A DNA stretch of 54,030 bases from Bacteroidota bacterium (GTDB lineage: Bacteria; Bacteroidota; Ignavibacteria; UBA10030; UBA8401). The DNA lies in contig JAUXTU010000005.1 in NCBI GenBank assembly GCA_030679145.1, positions 1-54,030 of the forward strand. The letters are read 5' to 3'. The notes beneath the pieces were generated by a model. The model was not told the origin of the DNA. It worked only from the letters and a program-made list of their open reading frames with translations, and searched no databases. The position numbers and the translations under genes are program-made. Shown here piece by piece: positions 44,334 to 53,838 of the stretch. Position 1 is the first letter of the stretch, and every line of letters begins with the position of its first letter.

Positions 44334-44376
44334 AATCCGCAGGGAAGGCTTTATGTGCTCAAACTGCGGATTTTTT
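44334..44376 (+). terminator. Terminator-like hairpin in the hsdM2 leader
   Basis: AATCCGCAG (44334-44342) pairs with CTGCGGATT (44364-44372) around a 21-nt loop and is followed by TTTT. It lies only 25 nt before the hsdM start of the second locus, so it may be an attenuator or the end of a short upstream transcript. Confidence 0.5.
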
Positions 44377-44401
44377 ATAACTACTCTTTCCGAAAGACTT
44401 A

Positions 44402-45859
44402 ATGTTCGAACAAACCTTCAAAAATATAGACGATATTCTCCACAAAGATGCTGGATGCAGCAACGAATTAGATTACGTTGAACAAACCTCGTGGATTCTC
44501 TTCCTTAAATACCTTGCAGATTTTGAAAAAGATAAAAAGACCTCTGCCGAACTTACCGGAAAACGATATACCGAAATTGTTGAAAAACAATTTCGGTGGG
44601 AAGTATGGGCAATGCCCAAAACAAAGGATGGAAAGCTCGATCACCAAAACGCATTGGGCGGAGATGATCTGAAGGATTTTGTTGATCACAAACTATTTCC
44701 CTATTTCAAAAAGTTCAAAGCCTCTGCGGAAAGTGCGGATACGATTGAATACAAGATCGGTGAGATATTCAACGAGTTAAAGAACAAACTGCAAAGCGGC
44801 TACAACATGCGCGAAGTGATTAACCTTGTTGATGAACTTCGTTTTCAGTCGAGCGCAGAAAAACACGAAATGTCCCATCTCTATGAAGACAAAATTAAGA
44901 ACATGGGAAATGCCGGACGGAACGGCGGAGAATATTACACGCCTCGCCCGTTAATTAAAACAATTGTGAAAGTTGTTGCGCCGAAGATCGGCGATAAAAT
45001 CTATGACGGAGCAGTTGGCTCTGCCGGATTTTTGGTGGAAGCGTTCGAGTATTTGAAAGGCTCAAAAGACCTTACTACAAAGGATGCTGAGATACTTCAG
45101 AAGAAAACATTTTACGGAAAAGAAAAGAAATCGCTCGCGTATATCATCGGCACAATGAATATGATCTTGCACGGTATTGAAGCGCCGAACATTGTGCATA
45201 CCAATACTCTTGCAGAAAATATCTCGGACATTCAGGAAAAAGACCGCTACAATATTGTTCTTGCAAATCCTCCATTTGGCGGAAAAGAACGTGCGGAAGT
45301 GCAGCAGAATTTTCCGATCAAGACGGGTGAAACGGCGTTTCTCTTTCTTCAGCACTTTATAAAAATATTAAAAGCGGGCGGAAGTGCAGGCGTTGTTATT
45401 AAAAATACGTTTCTCTCCAATTCAGATAATGCTTCGGTCAGTTTACGGAAGTTACTGCTCGAAAGCTGTAACCTGCATACTGTGCTCGATCTTCCCGGAG
45501 GAACATTTACCGGTGCCGGTGTTAAAACAGTGATTCTCTTTTTTACCAAAGGAGAACCGACACGTAAAGTGTGGTTTTATCAATTAGACTTAGACCGCAA
45601 TCTTGGCAAGACAAACCCGTTGAGTGAGAACGACCTTGCAGAGTTTATAAAATTGCAGAAGAAGAAAGAAGATTCTGAAAATTCGTGGAGTGTGAAGATT
45701 GCCGATGTTGATACAACAACATTCGATCTTTCTGTGAAGAACCCAAACAGAAAAGAAGAAGCTGCATTGCGCTCACCAAAAGAGATTTTGCACGAGATGA
45801 AATCTTTAGACGAAAAAAGCGAGCTCATTTTAAACAAAATCAAAAAAATAATCGGATAA
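44402..45859 (+). CDS. hsdM: Type I restriction-modification methyltransferase subunit HsdM (system 2)
   Basis: This 485-residue N6-adenine methyltransferase is of the EcoAI/EcoEI-like (type IB) length and order. The N-terminal segment is LHKDAGCSNELDYVEQTSWI, followed by NGGEYYTPRPLIK. The AdoMet motif is IYDGAVGSAGFLVEA, with GAVGSAGF in place of the usual PACGTGGF; the catalytic motif is ANPPFGG (about 296). TGAGVKTVILFFTKG follows. The altered AdoMet motif keeps its glycines, so activity is still expected. It is only distantly related to HsdM of system 1. It heads the second operon. Confidence 0.93.
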   Translation: MFEQTFKNIDDILHKDAGCSNELDYVEQTSWILFLKYLADFEKDKKTSAELTGKRYTEIVEKQFRWEVWAMPKTKDGKLDHQNALGGDDLKDFVDHKLFPYFKKFKASAESADTIEYKIGEIFNELKNKLQSGYNMREVINLVDELRFQSSAEKHEMSHLYEDKIKNMGNAGRNGGEYYTPRPLIKTIVKVVAPKIGDKIYDGAVGSAGFLVEAFEYLKGSKDLTTKDAEILQKKTFYGKEKKSLAYIIGTMNMILHGIEAPNIVHTNTLAENISDIQEKDRYNIVLANPPFGGKERAEVQQNFPIKTGETAFLFLQHFIKILKAGGSAGVVIKNTFLSNSDNASVSLRKLLLESCNLHTVLDLPGGTFTGAGVKTVILFFTKGEPTRKVWFYQLDLDRNLGKTNPLSENDLAEFIKLQKKKEDSENSWSVKIADVDTTTFDLSVKNPNRKEEAALRSPKEILHEMKSLDEKSELILNKIKKIIG

Positions 45860-46708
45860 ATGAAAAACGAAATAGTTTTATATCAATCGGATAAACTTTC
45901 TACACATCTTGAAGTCAGAGTAGAAAACGAAACCGTTTGGCTCAACCGTCAACAGATAGCCGTACTGTTTGACAGAGATGTTAAAACCATAGGAAAGCAC
46001 ATCGCCAATGTGTTAAAAGAAGAACTGAAAGGGTTTTCAGTTGTCGCAAATTTTGCGACAACTGCCGCTGACGGCAAAACGTACCAAACCGAACATTATA
46101 ACCTGGATATGATTATTTCCGTTGGGTATCGTGTTAAATCTCAACGGGGCATTCAATTTAGAATGTGGGCTAATAGTGTGCTGAAAAATTATTTGCTGAA
46201 AGGGTATTCCGTTCATCAACGAATAAACCGCTTAGAAGACAATGTGGATGCGTTGAAAAACAAGGTCAACAAAATTGATGTACAAATAAACACCCAAGGA
46301 ATACCCACACAAGGCGTATTTTTTGACGGAGAGGTGTTTGATGCATACGAACTGTCTTCTAAAATTATACGCTCGGCAAAACAGAGCATTGTACTGATTG
46401 ACAATTACATTAATGAACGCACCCTTACCCATCTATGCAAAAAGAAAAAAGGGGTAAATGTGCGGCTGCTGACCAAAAGCATTAGTAAACAACTGGCGTT
46501 AGACATACAAAAAGCCAACGAACAATACCCGGCAATAAAAGCCCAAGTTTTTAACCAAAGCCACGACCGTTTTTTGATTATTGACAATGCTGAAGTGTAC
46601 CATTTAGGTGCATCACTTAAAGATTTAGGAAAGAAATTGTTCGCCTTTTCAAAAATGGACAAAAGCTCGGTGGAAAGTATTATGAACTCAATTTCAGGAT
46701 TGGTATGA
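45860..46708 (+). CDS. rhuM: RhuM-family DNA-binding protein with C-terminal PLD-like domain
   Basis: This 282-residue protein opens with the RhuM pattern: VWLNRQQIAVLFDRDVKTI, GKHIANVLKEEL, YNLDMIISVGYRVKSQRGIQ and FRMWANSVLKNYLLKGYSV. A short coiled coil (about 115-135) follows, then a C-terminal domain with SIVLIDNYINERTL and SHDRFLIIDNAEVYHLGAS. The HxR-x4-D phrase near residue 235 resembles one half of a phospholipase-D-type HKD active site. RhuM genes are known inside type I loci; their role is unsettled. The ATG directly abuts the hsdM stop, and the end overlaps hsdS by 4 nt. Confidence 0.82.
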   Translation: MKNEIVLYQSDKLSTHLEVRVENETVWLNRQQIAVLFDRDVKTIGKHIANVLKEELKGFSVVANFATTAADGKTYQTEHYNLDMIISVGYRVKSQRGIQFRMWANSVLKNYLLKGYSVHQRINRLEDNVDALKNKVNKIDVQINTQGIPTQGVFFDGEVFDAYELSSKIIRSAKQSIVLIDNYINERTLTHLCKKKKGVNVRLLTKSISKQLALDIQKANEQYPAIKAQVFNQSHDRFLIIDNAEVYHLGASLKDLGKKLFAFSKMDKSSVESIMNSISGLV

Positions 46709-47904
46709 AGAAGGGATGGGAAGTAAATAAGTTTGGAGATGTTTGTGACTTTGTTAGAGGTCCGTTTGGTGGAAGTTTAAAGAAAAATATTTTCAAACCA
46801 CAAGGTTATGCCGTTTACGAACAACAACACGCAATCTATAATCAGTTTGAAGAGATACGATATTTCATTGACAAAAATAAATTCAATGAAATGAAAAGAT
46901 TTGAATTAAATTCTGGTGACTTGATAATGAGCTGTTCGGGCACTATGGGGAAGGTTGCAATCGTTCCTGATAATATTCAAAAAGGAATTATTAATCAGGC
47001 TTTATTAAAACTCACACCTTCAAAACATATTTCAAAGGATTTCTTGAAATTATGGATACAAAGTGAAAGTTTTCAGGAAAGTCTTAAAGCATATTCACAG
47101 GGTGCTGCTATTCAGAATGTGGCATCAGTAAAAATATTAAAAAATATTGATATTCATCTTCCACCTCTTCCCGAACAAAAGCGAATTGTTGCAGTGCTGG
47201 ATGAATCGTTTGCTGCACTTGCCAAAGCAAAAGAGAATGCGGAAAAAAATCTTGAGAATGCGAGAGAATTATTTGAATCTGTTTTAGAAGAAATAATTAC
47301 CAATCCAAAAGAAAACTGGGAAAGAAAGACACTAAAGGAAATAGCGACCACCTTCAGTCGAGGAAGATCTAAACATCGTCCGCGAAACGAGAAAAAACTA
47401 TATGGTGGAAAATATCCGTTTGTGCAAACAGGGGACATTAGAAATTCAAACCACTACATTACGCAGTATACTCAAACATATAGTGAAGCAGGACTCGCAC
47501 AAAGTAAGTTATGGCCAAAAGGAACTATTTGTATAACAATTGCCGCCAACATTGCTGAAACAGGTATTTTAGGATTTGATGCTTGTTTCCCTGATAGCAT
47601 AATCGGACTTATCGTTAATCCAAAAATAGCCAATGTTGATTTTGTAGAGTTTCTCTTGCAATCATTCAAAGTATATCTTCAAGCAAAAGGAAAAGGAAGT
47701 GCTCAAGATAATTTAAATGTTGGATCATTCGAAAATGAATATTTTCCAATACCATCTGTTCCAGAACAACGTTCAATTGTTTCCAAACTTAATGCGCTGT
47801 CAGCTGAGACCAAAAAACTCGAAACCATTTATCAGCAAAAACTCTCCGATCTTGAAGAACTAAAAAAATCGTTATTGCAAAAAGCGTTTAATGGAGAGTT
47901 GTAA
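46705..47904 (+). CDS. hsdS: Type I restriction-modification specificity subunit HsdS (system 2)
   Basis: This 399-residue subunit has two target-recognition domains and two conserved helical spacers (PPLPEQKRIVAVLDESFAAL at about 152; VPEQRSIVSKLNALSAET at about 352). GWEVNKFGDVCDFVRGPFGG and NWERKTLKEIATTFSRGRSK open the two halves. It ends LLQKAFNGEL, a common HsdS terminus. No truncation is seen. The start overlaps the RhuM gene (ATGA). Confidence 0.94.
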   Translation: MKKGWEVNKFGDVCDFVRGPFGGSLKKNIFKPQGYAVYEQQHAIYNQFEEIRYFIDKNKFNEMKRFELNSGDLIMSCSGTMGKVAIVPDNIQKGIINQALLKLTPSKHISKDFLKLWIQSESFQESLKAYSQGAAIQNVASVKILKNIDIHLPPLPEQKRIVAVLDESFAALAKAKENAEKNLENARELFESVLEEIITNPKENWERKTLKEIATTFSRGRSKHRPRNEKKLYGGKYPFVQTGDIRNSNHYITQYTQTYSEAGLAQSKLWPKGTICITIAANIAETGILGFDACFPDSIIGLIVNPKIANVDFVEFLLQSFKVYLQAKGKGSAQDNLNVGSFENEYFPIPSVPEQRSIVSKLNALSAETKKLETIYQQKLSDLEELKKSLLQKAFNGEL

Positions 47905-47956
47905 TTATCTGTGTGAAAAGAACGTTGATATTTATCAATAAATAGGAGGGAAGTTT

Positions 47957-50104
47957 ATGAAAGTATCAGTCAAACAACTCAGAAAAGAAACAAATAATCC
48001 CTTAGAAAGTTATAACCTAAAAATAAGAGAATTTAATACGCTTAGGCGTGAAGAGACGGAGGAAATTGAATCCGTTACCCGGGGAAACATTCTAAACAAT
48101 ACAAACGATGTTCGGGAAACCAGAAAAGAAGCAATTAGAACAAAAAACTTTGAGCCGACAGATTTTGCGTACGAAAGAGCAATTGGCAGAAATGATTCTT
48201 TATACAGTAATTTTACCGAGTTGATTGCACTAACAAAGAGGAAAGTTGGGAGAATTGTAATTATCGAAGATGGCAGGAGGACGGGTTATGCCACCGGCTT
48301 TATGGTTTCTAATAAACTATTACTAACCAACTGGCATGTATTTAAGTATAAGGATATGGCAGAAGAAAGCGAGATTCAATTTTTCTATGAATATGATTCA
48401 GATGGGCACCCCTTAAATCCTGTTATTTTCAAGTTCGACACAAGCGGTTTTTTCAATAATGAGGAATTGGATTATTGTTTTGTAGAAATAAAACCAACAG
48501 ATGTTACCGGTAAGGTTTCGTTGGAGAGTATTGGTTACTTATATCTTGATAAAACTCTGGGCAAAATTGGAGAAGTAGATGTCGAAAAATTAAACATTAT
48601 ACATCACCCGCAAGGCGACTATAAACAAATTTCCATAAGAGAAAATACCTTCACAGGAATTGAGCCGACGAAGATTTTCTATAAAACTGATACTGCACAG
48701 GGAAGCAGCGGCAGTCCTGTATTTAATGATCAATGGCAGGTCGTGGGCTTGCATCACAAAAGTATCGCCAAGATGAGCGAAGATGGTAAGGATTATCTGG
48801 ACAAGAATGATCAGGTAATACCCATTGTAGATGATAAAATTGATAGTGCACGCGTGGTCTGGTTGAAAAATGAAGGTATAAGAATAAGCGTGATATTAAA
48901 TCACCTGTTGAAGAAAAATCCGAATGACAATTTGGTAGCGGGACTTAACATTCCTCCCCCGAAAGAATCGTTATACTTTACTGCAAATGCTGCCGATAAT
49001 CTTCCGATGAAAGCAATAGTGTCTTCTTCGGTAGTTGATGAAAATAAGAACATCAATATCAATGTGCCCGCTGGTCTCTTAAATTCTGATAAATCTATTG
49101 AAATAAGTTTATCAAGCAAGCATATCAGTACCAGTGGTCGTTTGGAAAGAGACAAGACGTCAACTACTGAAATAAGTGAACTATTCCTTGAAGTTGCCAA
49201 AGCAGAAAAAGAGGGAAAAGTTGATTTTAGTAAATGCAAAGGTTATGACCCTAAATTTTTGGGGGTTGATATACATTTGCCACAACCTAAGGGAAATATT
49301 AAAAAACAAATTGCTAGATTAAACCACACTGAAGAAATAGAGTTAAAATATTTTAAATATAGTGTCATATTTAATGCAGTAACTCATATGGCATTAATCA
49401 GTGCGGTCAATGTTGAAGGTGATGAAGATAAAAGAAAGGACAATAGCAAACGCAACGATGATTGGTTAAGGGACAATCGAATAGATACAGAATCTCAATT
49501 GACCGACAAGTTTTATGCAAAGTCAAAATTTGACAAGGGACATATGAGTCGTTTCGAAGATGCCAATTGGGATAACACAAAAAAAGAAGCATTTCGTAAT
49601 GGAATTTTCACTTGCTTTTATACGAATGCGTGTCCACAGGCTGTAAAACTTAACCGCGCTGGAGGTTTGTGGGGAAAACTTGAAAAAGCAGTATTGGAAA
49701 AGGGTGTAAAAAAACAAGAAGGAAAACAGATGAGAATATCTGTATTAAACGGTCCAATTTTTGACGATAAAAAAAATAAGGTATTTAAAGGGTTTCAAAT
49801 ACCAATGGAGTTTTTCAAAATAATATTGTGGCCGAACGATAAAAACCAACTCAGAGCAACGGCATTTAAACTCTCTCAGGAATTACTTGTAAATGATATT
49901 AAGTTTGATGAAAGCATGCATCTTGATGAAGAAGCATTGGATATTGACAAAGACATCACATTTAAACATTATCAATGCAGTATTAAGAGCTTAGACACCT
50001 TGACCCACATAGATTTCAAACATTTGGAACAATACGATACTTTTAAAGCGAAGAACGGTGGAGAAGAAAACCTAATTGTAGATACAGAGGCAATCATCTT
50101 ATAA
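47957..50104 (+). CDS. Trypsin-like serine protease fused to DNA/RNA non-specific (NUC) endonuclease
   Basis: This 715-residue cytoplasmic protein has no signal peptide. An N-terminal region (1-90) is followed by a chymotrypsin-fold protease with a full triad: H127 in LLLTNWHVF, D172 in ELDYCFVEIK and S251 in QGSSGSPVF. A linker (about 300-450) leads to a NUC-family endonuclease: FDKGHMSR (D526-K-G-H529, for the usual DRGH) and TNACPQAVKLNRAGGLWGKL, with the metal-ligand asparagine and the Gln and Asn that follow it. Both active sites appear complete. It lies between hsdS and hsdR of the second locus with its own strong AGGAGG site and a 52-nt gap, unlike the overlapping genes around it. It may be a protease-controlled nuclease effector; that role is inference. 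Confidence 0.88.
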   Translation: MKVSVKQLRKETNNPLESYNLKIREFNTLRREETEEIESVTRGNILNNTNDVRETRKEAIRTKNFEPTDFAYERAIGRNDSLYSNFTELIALTKRKVGRIVIIEDGRRTGYATGFMVSNKLLLTNWHVFKYKDMAEESEIQFFYEYDSDGHPLNPVIFKFDTSGFFNNEELDYCFVEIKPTDVTGKVSLESIGYLYLDKTLGKIGEVDVEKLNIIHHPQGDYKQISIRENTFTGIEPTKIFYKTDTAQGSSGSPVFNDQWQVVGLHHKSIAKMSEDGKDYLDKNDQVIPIVDDKIDSARVVWLKNEGIRISVILNHLLKKNPNDNLVAGLNIPPPKESLYFTANAADNLPMKAIVSSSVVDENKNININVPAGLLNSDKSIEISLSSKHISTSGRLERDKTSTTEISELFLEVAKAEKEGKVDFSKCKGYDPKFLGVDIHLPQPKGNIKKQIARLNHTEEIELKYFKYSVIFNAVTHMALISAVNVEGDEDKRKDNSKRNDDWLRDNRIDTESQLTDKFYAKSKFDKGHMSRFEDANWDNTKKEAFRNGIFTCFYTNACPQAVKLNRAGGLWGKLEKAVLEKGVKKQEGKQMRISVLNGPIFDDKKNKVFKGFQIPMEFFKIILWPNDKNQLRATAFKLSQELLVNDIKFDESMHLDEEALDIDKDITFKHYQCSIKSLDTLTHIDFKHLEQYDTFKAKNGGEENLIVDTEAIIL

Positions 50105-50120
50105 TCAATAAAATTTGAAA

Positions 50121-52448
50121 ATGAACGAATCCGAAACACGAGCAGAACTTATTGATCCCGCGCTGAAAGCGAGCGGCTGGGGAGTTATTGAAGGGACGAA
50201 AGTTCTCCGCGAATACAACATTACCGCAGGTAAAATACAAACCGGCGGCATTCGTGGAAAACCTCTTATTGCCGACTATGTATTGGTGTATAACAATCGC
50301 AAGCTCGCTGTCATTGAAGCAAAAAGCGATGAACTGGAAGTTGGTGAAGGAGTAGCTCAGGCAAAAAACTATGCTGAAAAAATGCATATCAATTTTACCT
50401 ACGCCAGCAATGGAAAAGAGATCTATGAGATTGTCATGAATCCGAACAAGGAAAAGTTAGTTGCTTCCTTCCCAACCCCGGATCAGTTATGGAAAAGAAC
50501 ATTTGAAAAACAAAATGATTGGTTAGAGAAGTTCAACAACGTTCCGTTTGAAGATGTCGGTGGAACCAAAAGCGCGCGTTACTATCAGGAAATTGCAATC
50601 AATAATGCAATGACTGCAATTGCCGAACAGAAGCAGCGAATCTTACTGACACTTGCAACCGGAACAGGAAAGACATTCATTGCATTTCAAATCGCTTGGA
50701 AATTATTTCATACTCGATGGAATCTGAATCGCGATGGTGGACGTAGACCACGAATCCTTTTTCTTGCCGACAGAAATATTTTAGCAGATCAGGCATACAA
50801 CGCATTCTCTACATTTCCCGAAGATGCTCTCGTTCGTATTAAGCCAAATGAAATTAGGAATAATGGACGAGTTCCAATGAATGGTAGTATCTTCTTTACC
50901 ATCTTCCAAACTTTTATGTCTGGCAGCGATGACCATGGCAATCCCGCACCGAATTTCGGCGAATATCCCAAAGATTATTTTGATTTCATCGTCATCGATG
51001 AATGTCATCGCGGCGGTGCAAATGATGAAAGCAATTGGCGGGATATAATGGATTATTTTTCTCCTGCTGTGCAGCTTGGTTTAACTGCAACCCCAAAGCG
51101 CGACCATAACATTGATACCTATAAATATTTTGGCGATCCGGTGTATATCTATTCTCTGAAAGAAGGAATTAATGATGGATTTCTTACGCCGTTCAAAGTA
51201 AAACGAATACAAACATCGATTGATGAATATTTTTATACATCGGATGATACTGTTGTTGAAGGTGAAGTTGAAGAAGGGAAAATTTATACTGAACCTGATT
51301 TTAATAAAGTTATTGTCATTAAAGAACGCGAGGCAAAACGAGTTAAGTTGTTTCTATCCGAAGTGAATCAGGAAGAAAAGTCGATAGTATTTTGTGCGAA
51401 TCAAGATCATGCGGCGGCGATAAGAGATTCAATTAACGACCAAAAAGAAAGTACAAATCCACATTACTGTGTTCGTGTTACTGCAAATGACGGTGAACAA
51501 GGAGAACAATATTTGCGGGAGTTTCAAGATAACGAAAAGACAATTCCCACGGTTCTCACCACGTCGCAGAAACTTTCTACCGGTGTTGATGCGCGTAATA
51601 TTCGCAATATTGTGTTGATGCGTCCAATTAGAACAATGATAGAGTTTAAACAAATTATCGGACGCGGAACACGATTATTTGATGGAAAAGAATATTTCAC
51701 CATTTATGATTTTGTTGGAGCGTATCAACACTTTTTTGATCCTGATTGGGATGGCGTGGTAGATGATGATGGTTCAGAAAATCCGCCGAAAGTAAAAGAA
51801 CCAAAACCACCATACGAAGGAGAGATTCTTGTTGATCCGATTGATGGTGAGAAACCGCGAAGAATAAAGATCAAATTACGTGATGGAAAAGAACGGGAAA
51901 TACAACACATGGTGTCAACATTCTTTATGAATGCTGACGGCAATCCAATCTCCGCCGAAGAATTTTTGAAAGCATTGTTTGGAGAGCTGCCAAAGTTCTT
52001 TCAGAATGAAGAAGAACTCCGAAATCTATGGTCTAATCCTGCAACACGAAAAGCACTTCTTGAAAAGTTAGCTGATGCTGGATATGACAAAGAAAAATTG
52101 TCAACACTTCAAAGACTTATCAATGCTGAAAAGAGTGACCTTTTTGATGTGTTGGAATATGTTTCGTTTGCTTTAGAACCAATCACGCGCGAGCACCGAG
52201 TAAATCTTGCCCAAGCAGCTATTTATAACGGATTGGATATAAATCAGAAAGAGTTTTTAGAATTTGTCCTTTCAAAATATATCGAAACCGGTGTGGAAGA
52301 ACTTGATCAGGAGAAGCTGCCGAGTCTATTGCAATTAAAATATCACGCTCTCAGTGATGCGGCGGCAAAATTAGGCGGAGTTGATAAGATTAGAGATACA
52401 TTTATAGCGTTTCAAAAAAGTTTGTATGCGAATTATGCGGGAGTGTAA
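50121..52448 (+). CDS. hsdR: Type I restriction enzyme translocase/nuclease subunit HsdR (system 2)
   Basis: This 775-residue EcoAI/EcoEI-like subunit has an N-terminal nuclease domain with IADYVLVYNNRKLAVIEAKS (D about 50, E-x-K about 64-66). Helicase motifs are LATGTGKTFIAFQI (Walker A, about 178), VIDECHRGG (about 292), LTATPKRD and QIIGRGTRLFDG. An EcoEI-type C-terminal domain (about 600-775) binds the methylase core. The ATG at 50121 is preferred to a TTG two codons upstream. It lies 16 nt after the protease-nuclease gene and ends the operon. Confidence 0.94.
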   Translation: MNESETRAELIDPALKASGWGVIEGTKVLREYNITAGKIQTGGIRGKPLIADYVLVYNNRKLAVIEAKSDELEVGEGVAQAKNYAEKMHINFTYASNGKEIYEIVMNPNKEKLVASFPTPDQLWKRTFEKQNDWLEKFNNVPFEDVGGTKSARYYQEIAINNAMTAIAEQKQRILLTLATGTGKTFIAFQIAWKLFHTRWNLNRDGGRRPRILFLADRNILADQAYNAFSTFPEDALVRIKPNEIRNNGRVPMNGSIFFTIFQTFMSGSDDHGNPAPNFGEYPKDYFDFIVIDECHRGGANDESNWRDIMDYFSPAVQLGLTATPKRDHNIDTYKYFGDPVYIYSLKEGINDGFLTPFKVKRIQTSIDEYFYTSDDTVVEGEVEEGKIYTEPDFNKVIVIKEREAKRVKLFLSEVNQEEKSIVFCANQDHAAAIRDSINDQKESTNPHYCVRVTANDGEQGEQYLREFQDNEKTIPTVLTTSQKLSTGVDARNIRNIVLMRPIRTMIEFKQIIGRGTRLFDGKEYFTIYDFVGAYQHFFDPDWDGVVDDDGSENPPKVKEPKPPYEGEILVDPIDGEKPRRIKIKLRDGKEREIQHMVSTFFMNADGNPISAEEFLKALFGELPKFFQNEEELRNLWSNPATRKALLEKLADAGYDKEKLSTLQRLINAEKSDLFDVLEYVSFALEPITREHRVNLAQAAIYNGLDINQKEFLEFVLSKYIETGVEELDQEKLPSLLQLKYHALSDAAAKLGGVDKIRDTFIAFQKSLYANYAGV

Positions 52449-52482
52449 TTTTTTTTATCAATCACTATTTTTTAATCTTGTC

Positions 52483-52510
52483 CCCAAACTCAGTTTGGGA
52501 GATTTTGTTT
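52483..52510. repeat. Palindrome CCCAAACT-C-AGTTTGGG
   Basis: Eight-base arms around a single base are followed by AGATTTTGTTTT. It could terminate the second restriction operon. The same core (CCCAAAC/GTTTGGG) occurs in the repeat inside mutS, so it belongs to a dispersed palindromic family. Confidence 0.65.
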
Positions 52511-52619
52511 TAAAGAAACCCGGTTTCACATTATAAATATTCTTCTTACATTTTCTCAAGTTGATTAAACTTTTTGCAATTCCAAAAAATGATAAATATA
52601 CAATTGAGGAGTTAAAATA

Positions 52620-53807
52620 ATGAGATGCAAATTATTTATCACAATGCTATTTTTTTCTGTAAGTCTGCATGCGCAAAAGTTTGAAGGGCTTGCTAAGACA
52701 CCTCCCATGGGTTGGAACAGTTGGAATAAATTTGCCTGTAACGTTGATGAAAAATTGATTCGTGAAATGGCGGATGCCATGGTTTCAAACGGCATGAAAG
52801 ATGCCGGTTATGAGTATATCGTAATCGATGATTGCTGGCAGGTTTCCCGTGATGAAAATGGAAATATTGTGCCCGATCCAGATCGCTTTTCTTCCGGTAT
52901 GAAAGCTCTTGCTGATTATATTCACTCAAAAGGTTTGAAATTTGGTTTGTATTCTTGTGCAGGCAGCAAGACTTGCGAAGGGAGACCAGGCAGCCGTGGA
53001 TACGAATATCAGGATGCTAAAGCGTATGCCTCATGGGGTATTGATTATCTGAAATATGATTTTTGTAATACCGATTCCCAAAAGGCAGAGGGAGCGTACA
53101 AGACAATGCGCGATGCATTATTTGCGGCTCAACGTCCCATTGTTTTCAGCATTTGCGAATGGGGAAGTACCGAACCCTGGACATGGGCTAAAAATGTAGG
53201 ACACCTTTGGAGAACCACTAGTGATATTATGAATTGCTGGGACTGTAAAGTAAATTGGGGAGGCATGGGCTGGACATTGATTTTGGATAAAAATGCAGAA
53301 CTTGGAAAATACGCTGGTCCCGGAGGTTGGAACGACCCCGATATGCTCCAAGTCGGAAATGGAGTTTTAACAGATGCGGAATCCCGTTCACATTTTACCT
53401 TGTGGTGTATGATGGCAGCGCCGCTGATTTTAGGCAACGATATCCGATCAATGACACCGGCTATTAAAGAGATATTAACAAACAAAGAAATAATTGCTTT
53501 AAATCAGGATGCATTGGGAAAGCAAGGATACAAGTGGTGGACTCTTGATGGCAAGATTGAACTTTGGATCAAACCACTTTCTAATGACGAAGTTGCTTTA
53601 TGTTTTTTCAATAGGAGCGATGGTGTTAAAAATATTGATTTCGATTGGAACAAATATTTTAGCAATCTTAACGGCAAGACCTACAATGTTACCGATAAGA
53701 TGAACATCCGTGATGTATGGCTCAAAAAAGTTATCGGAACAACAAAAAACAATTTGAAGGCGACAATTCAAGCCCATGATGTATTCACTATCAAATTGAG
53801 CAAATAG
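52620..53807 (+). CDS. Secreted alpha-galactosidase (glycoside hydrolase family 27)
   Basis: This 395-residue enzyme has a signal peptide (1-18, cut near LHAQ). Its GH27 barrel opens TPPMGWNSWNKFACNV, with VIDDCWQ and KFGLYSC. The nucleophile D147 is in YLKYDFCN, and the acid/base D202 is in LWRTTSDIMN, with GGWNDPDMLQVGNG on the substrate side. A C-terminal beta-sandwich (from about 310) completes the fold. It should release terminal alpha-galactose from galactomannans or galacto-oligosaccharides outside the cytoplasm. No sugar transporter is beside it. It lies beyond the defence block and is probably host DNA. Confidence 0.93.
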   Translation: MRCKLFITMLFFSVSLHAQKFEGLAKTPPMGWNSWNKFACNVDEKLIREMADAMVSNGMKDAGYEYIVIDDCWQVSRDENGNIVPDPDRFSSGMKALADYIHSKGLKFGLYSCAGSKTCEGRPGSRGYEYQDAKAYASWGIDYLKYDFCNTDSQKAEGAYKTMRDALFAAQRPIVFSICEWGSTEPWTWAKNVGHLWRTTSDIMNCWDCKVNWGGMGWTLILDKNAELGKYAGPGGWNDPDMLQVGNGVLTDAESRSHFTLWCMMAAPLILGNDIRSMTPAIKEILTNKEIIALNQDALGKQGYKWWTLDGKIELWIKPLSNDEVALCFFNRSDGVKNIDFDWNKYFSNLNGKTYNVTDKMNIRDVWLKKVIGTTKNNLKATIQAHDVFTIKLSK

Positions 53808-53838
53808 TTGAGACATATGAAAAATTGGTTGTCTATTG

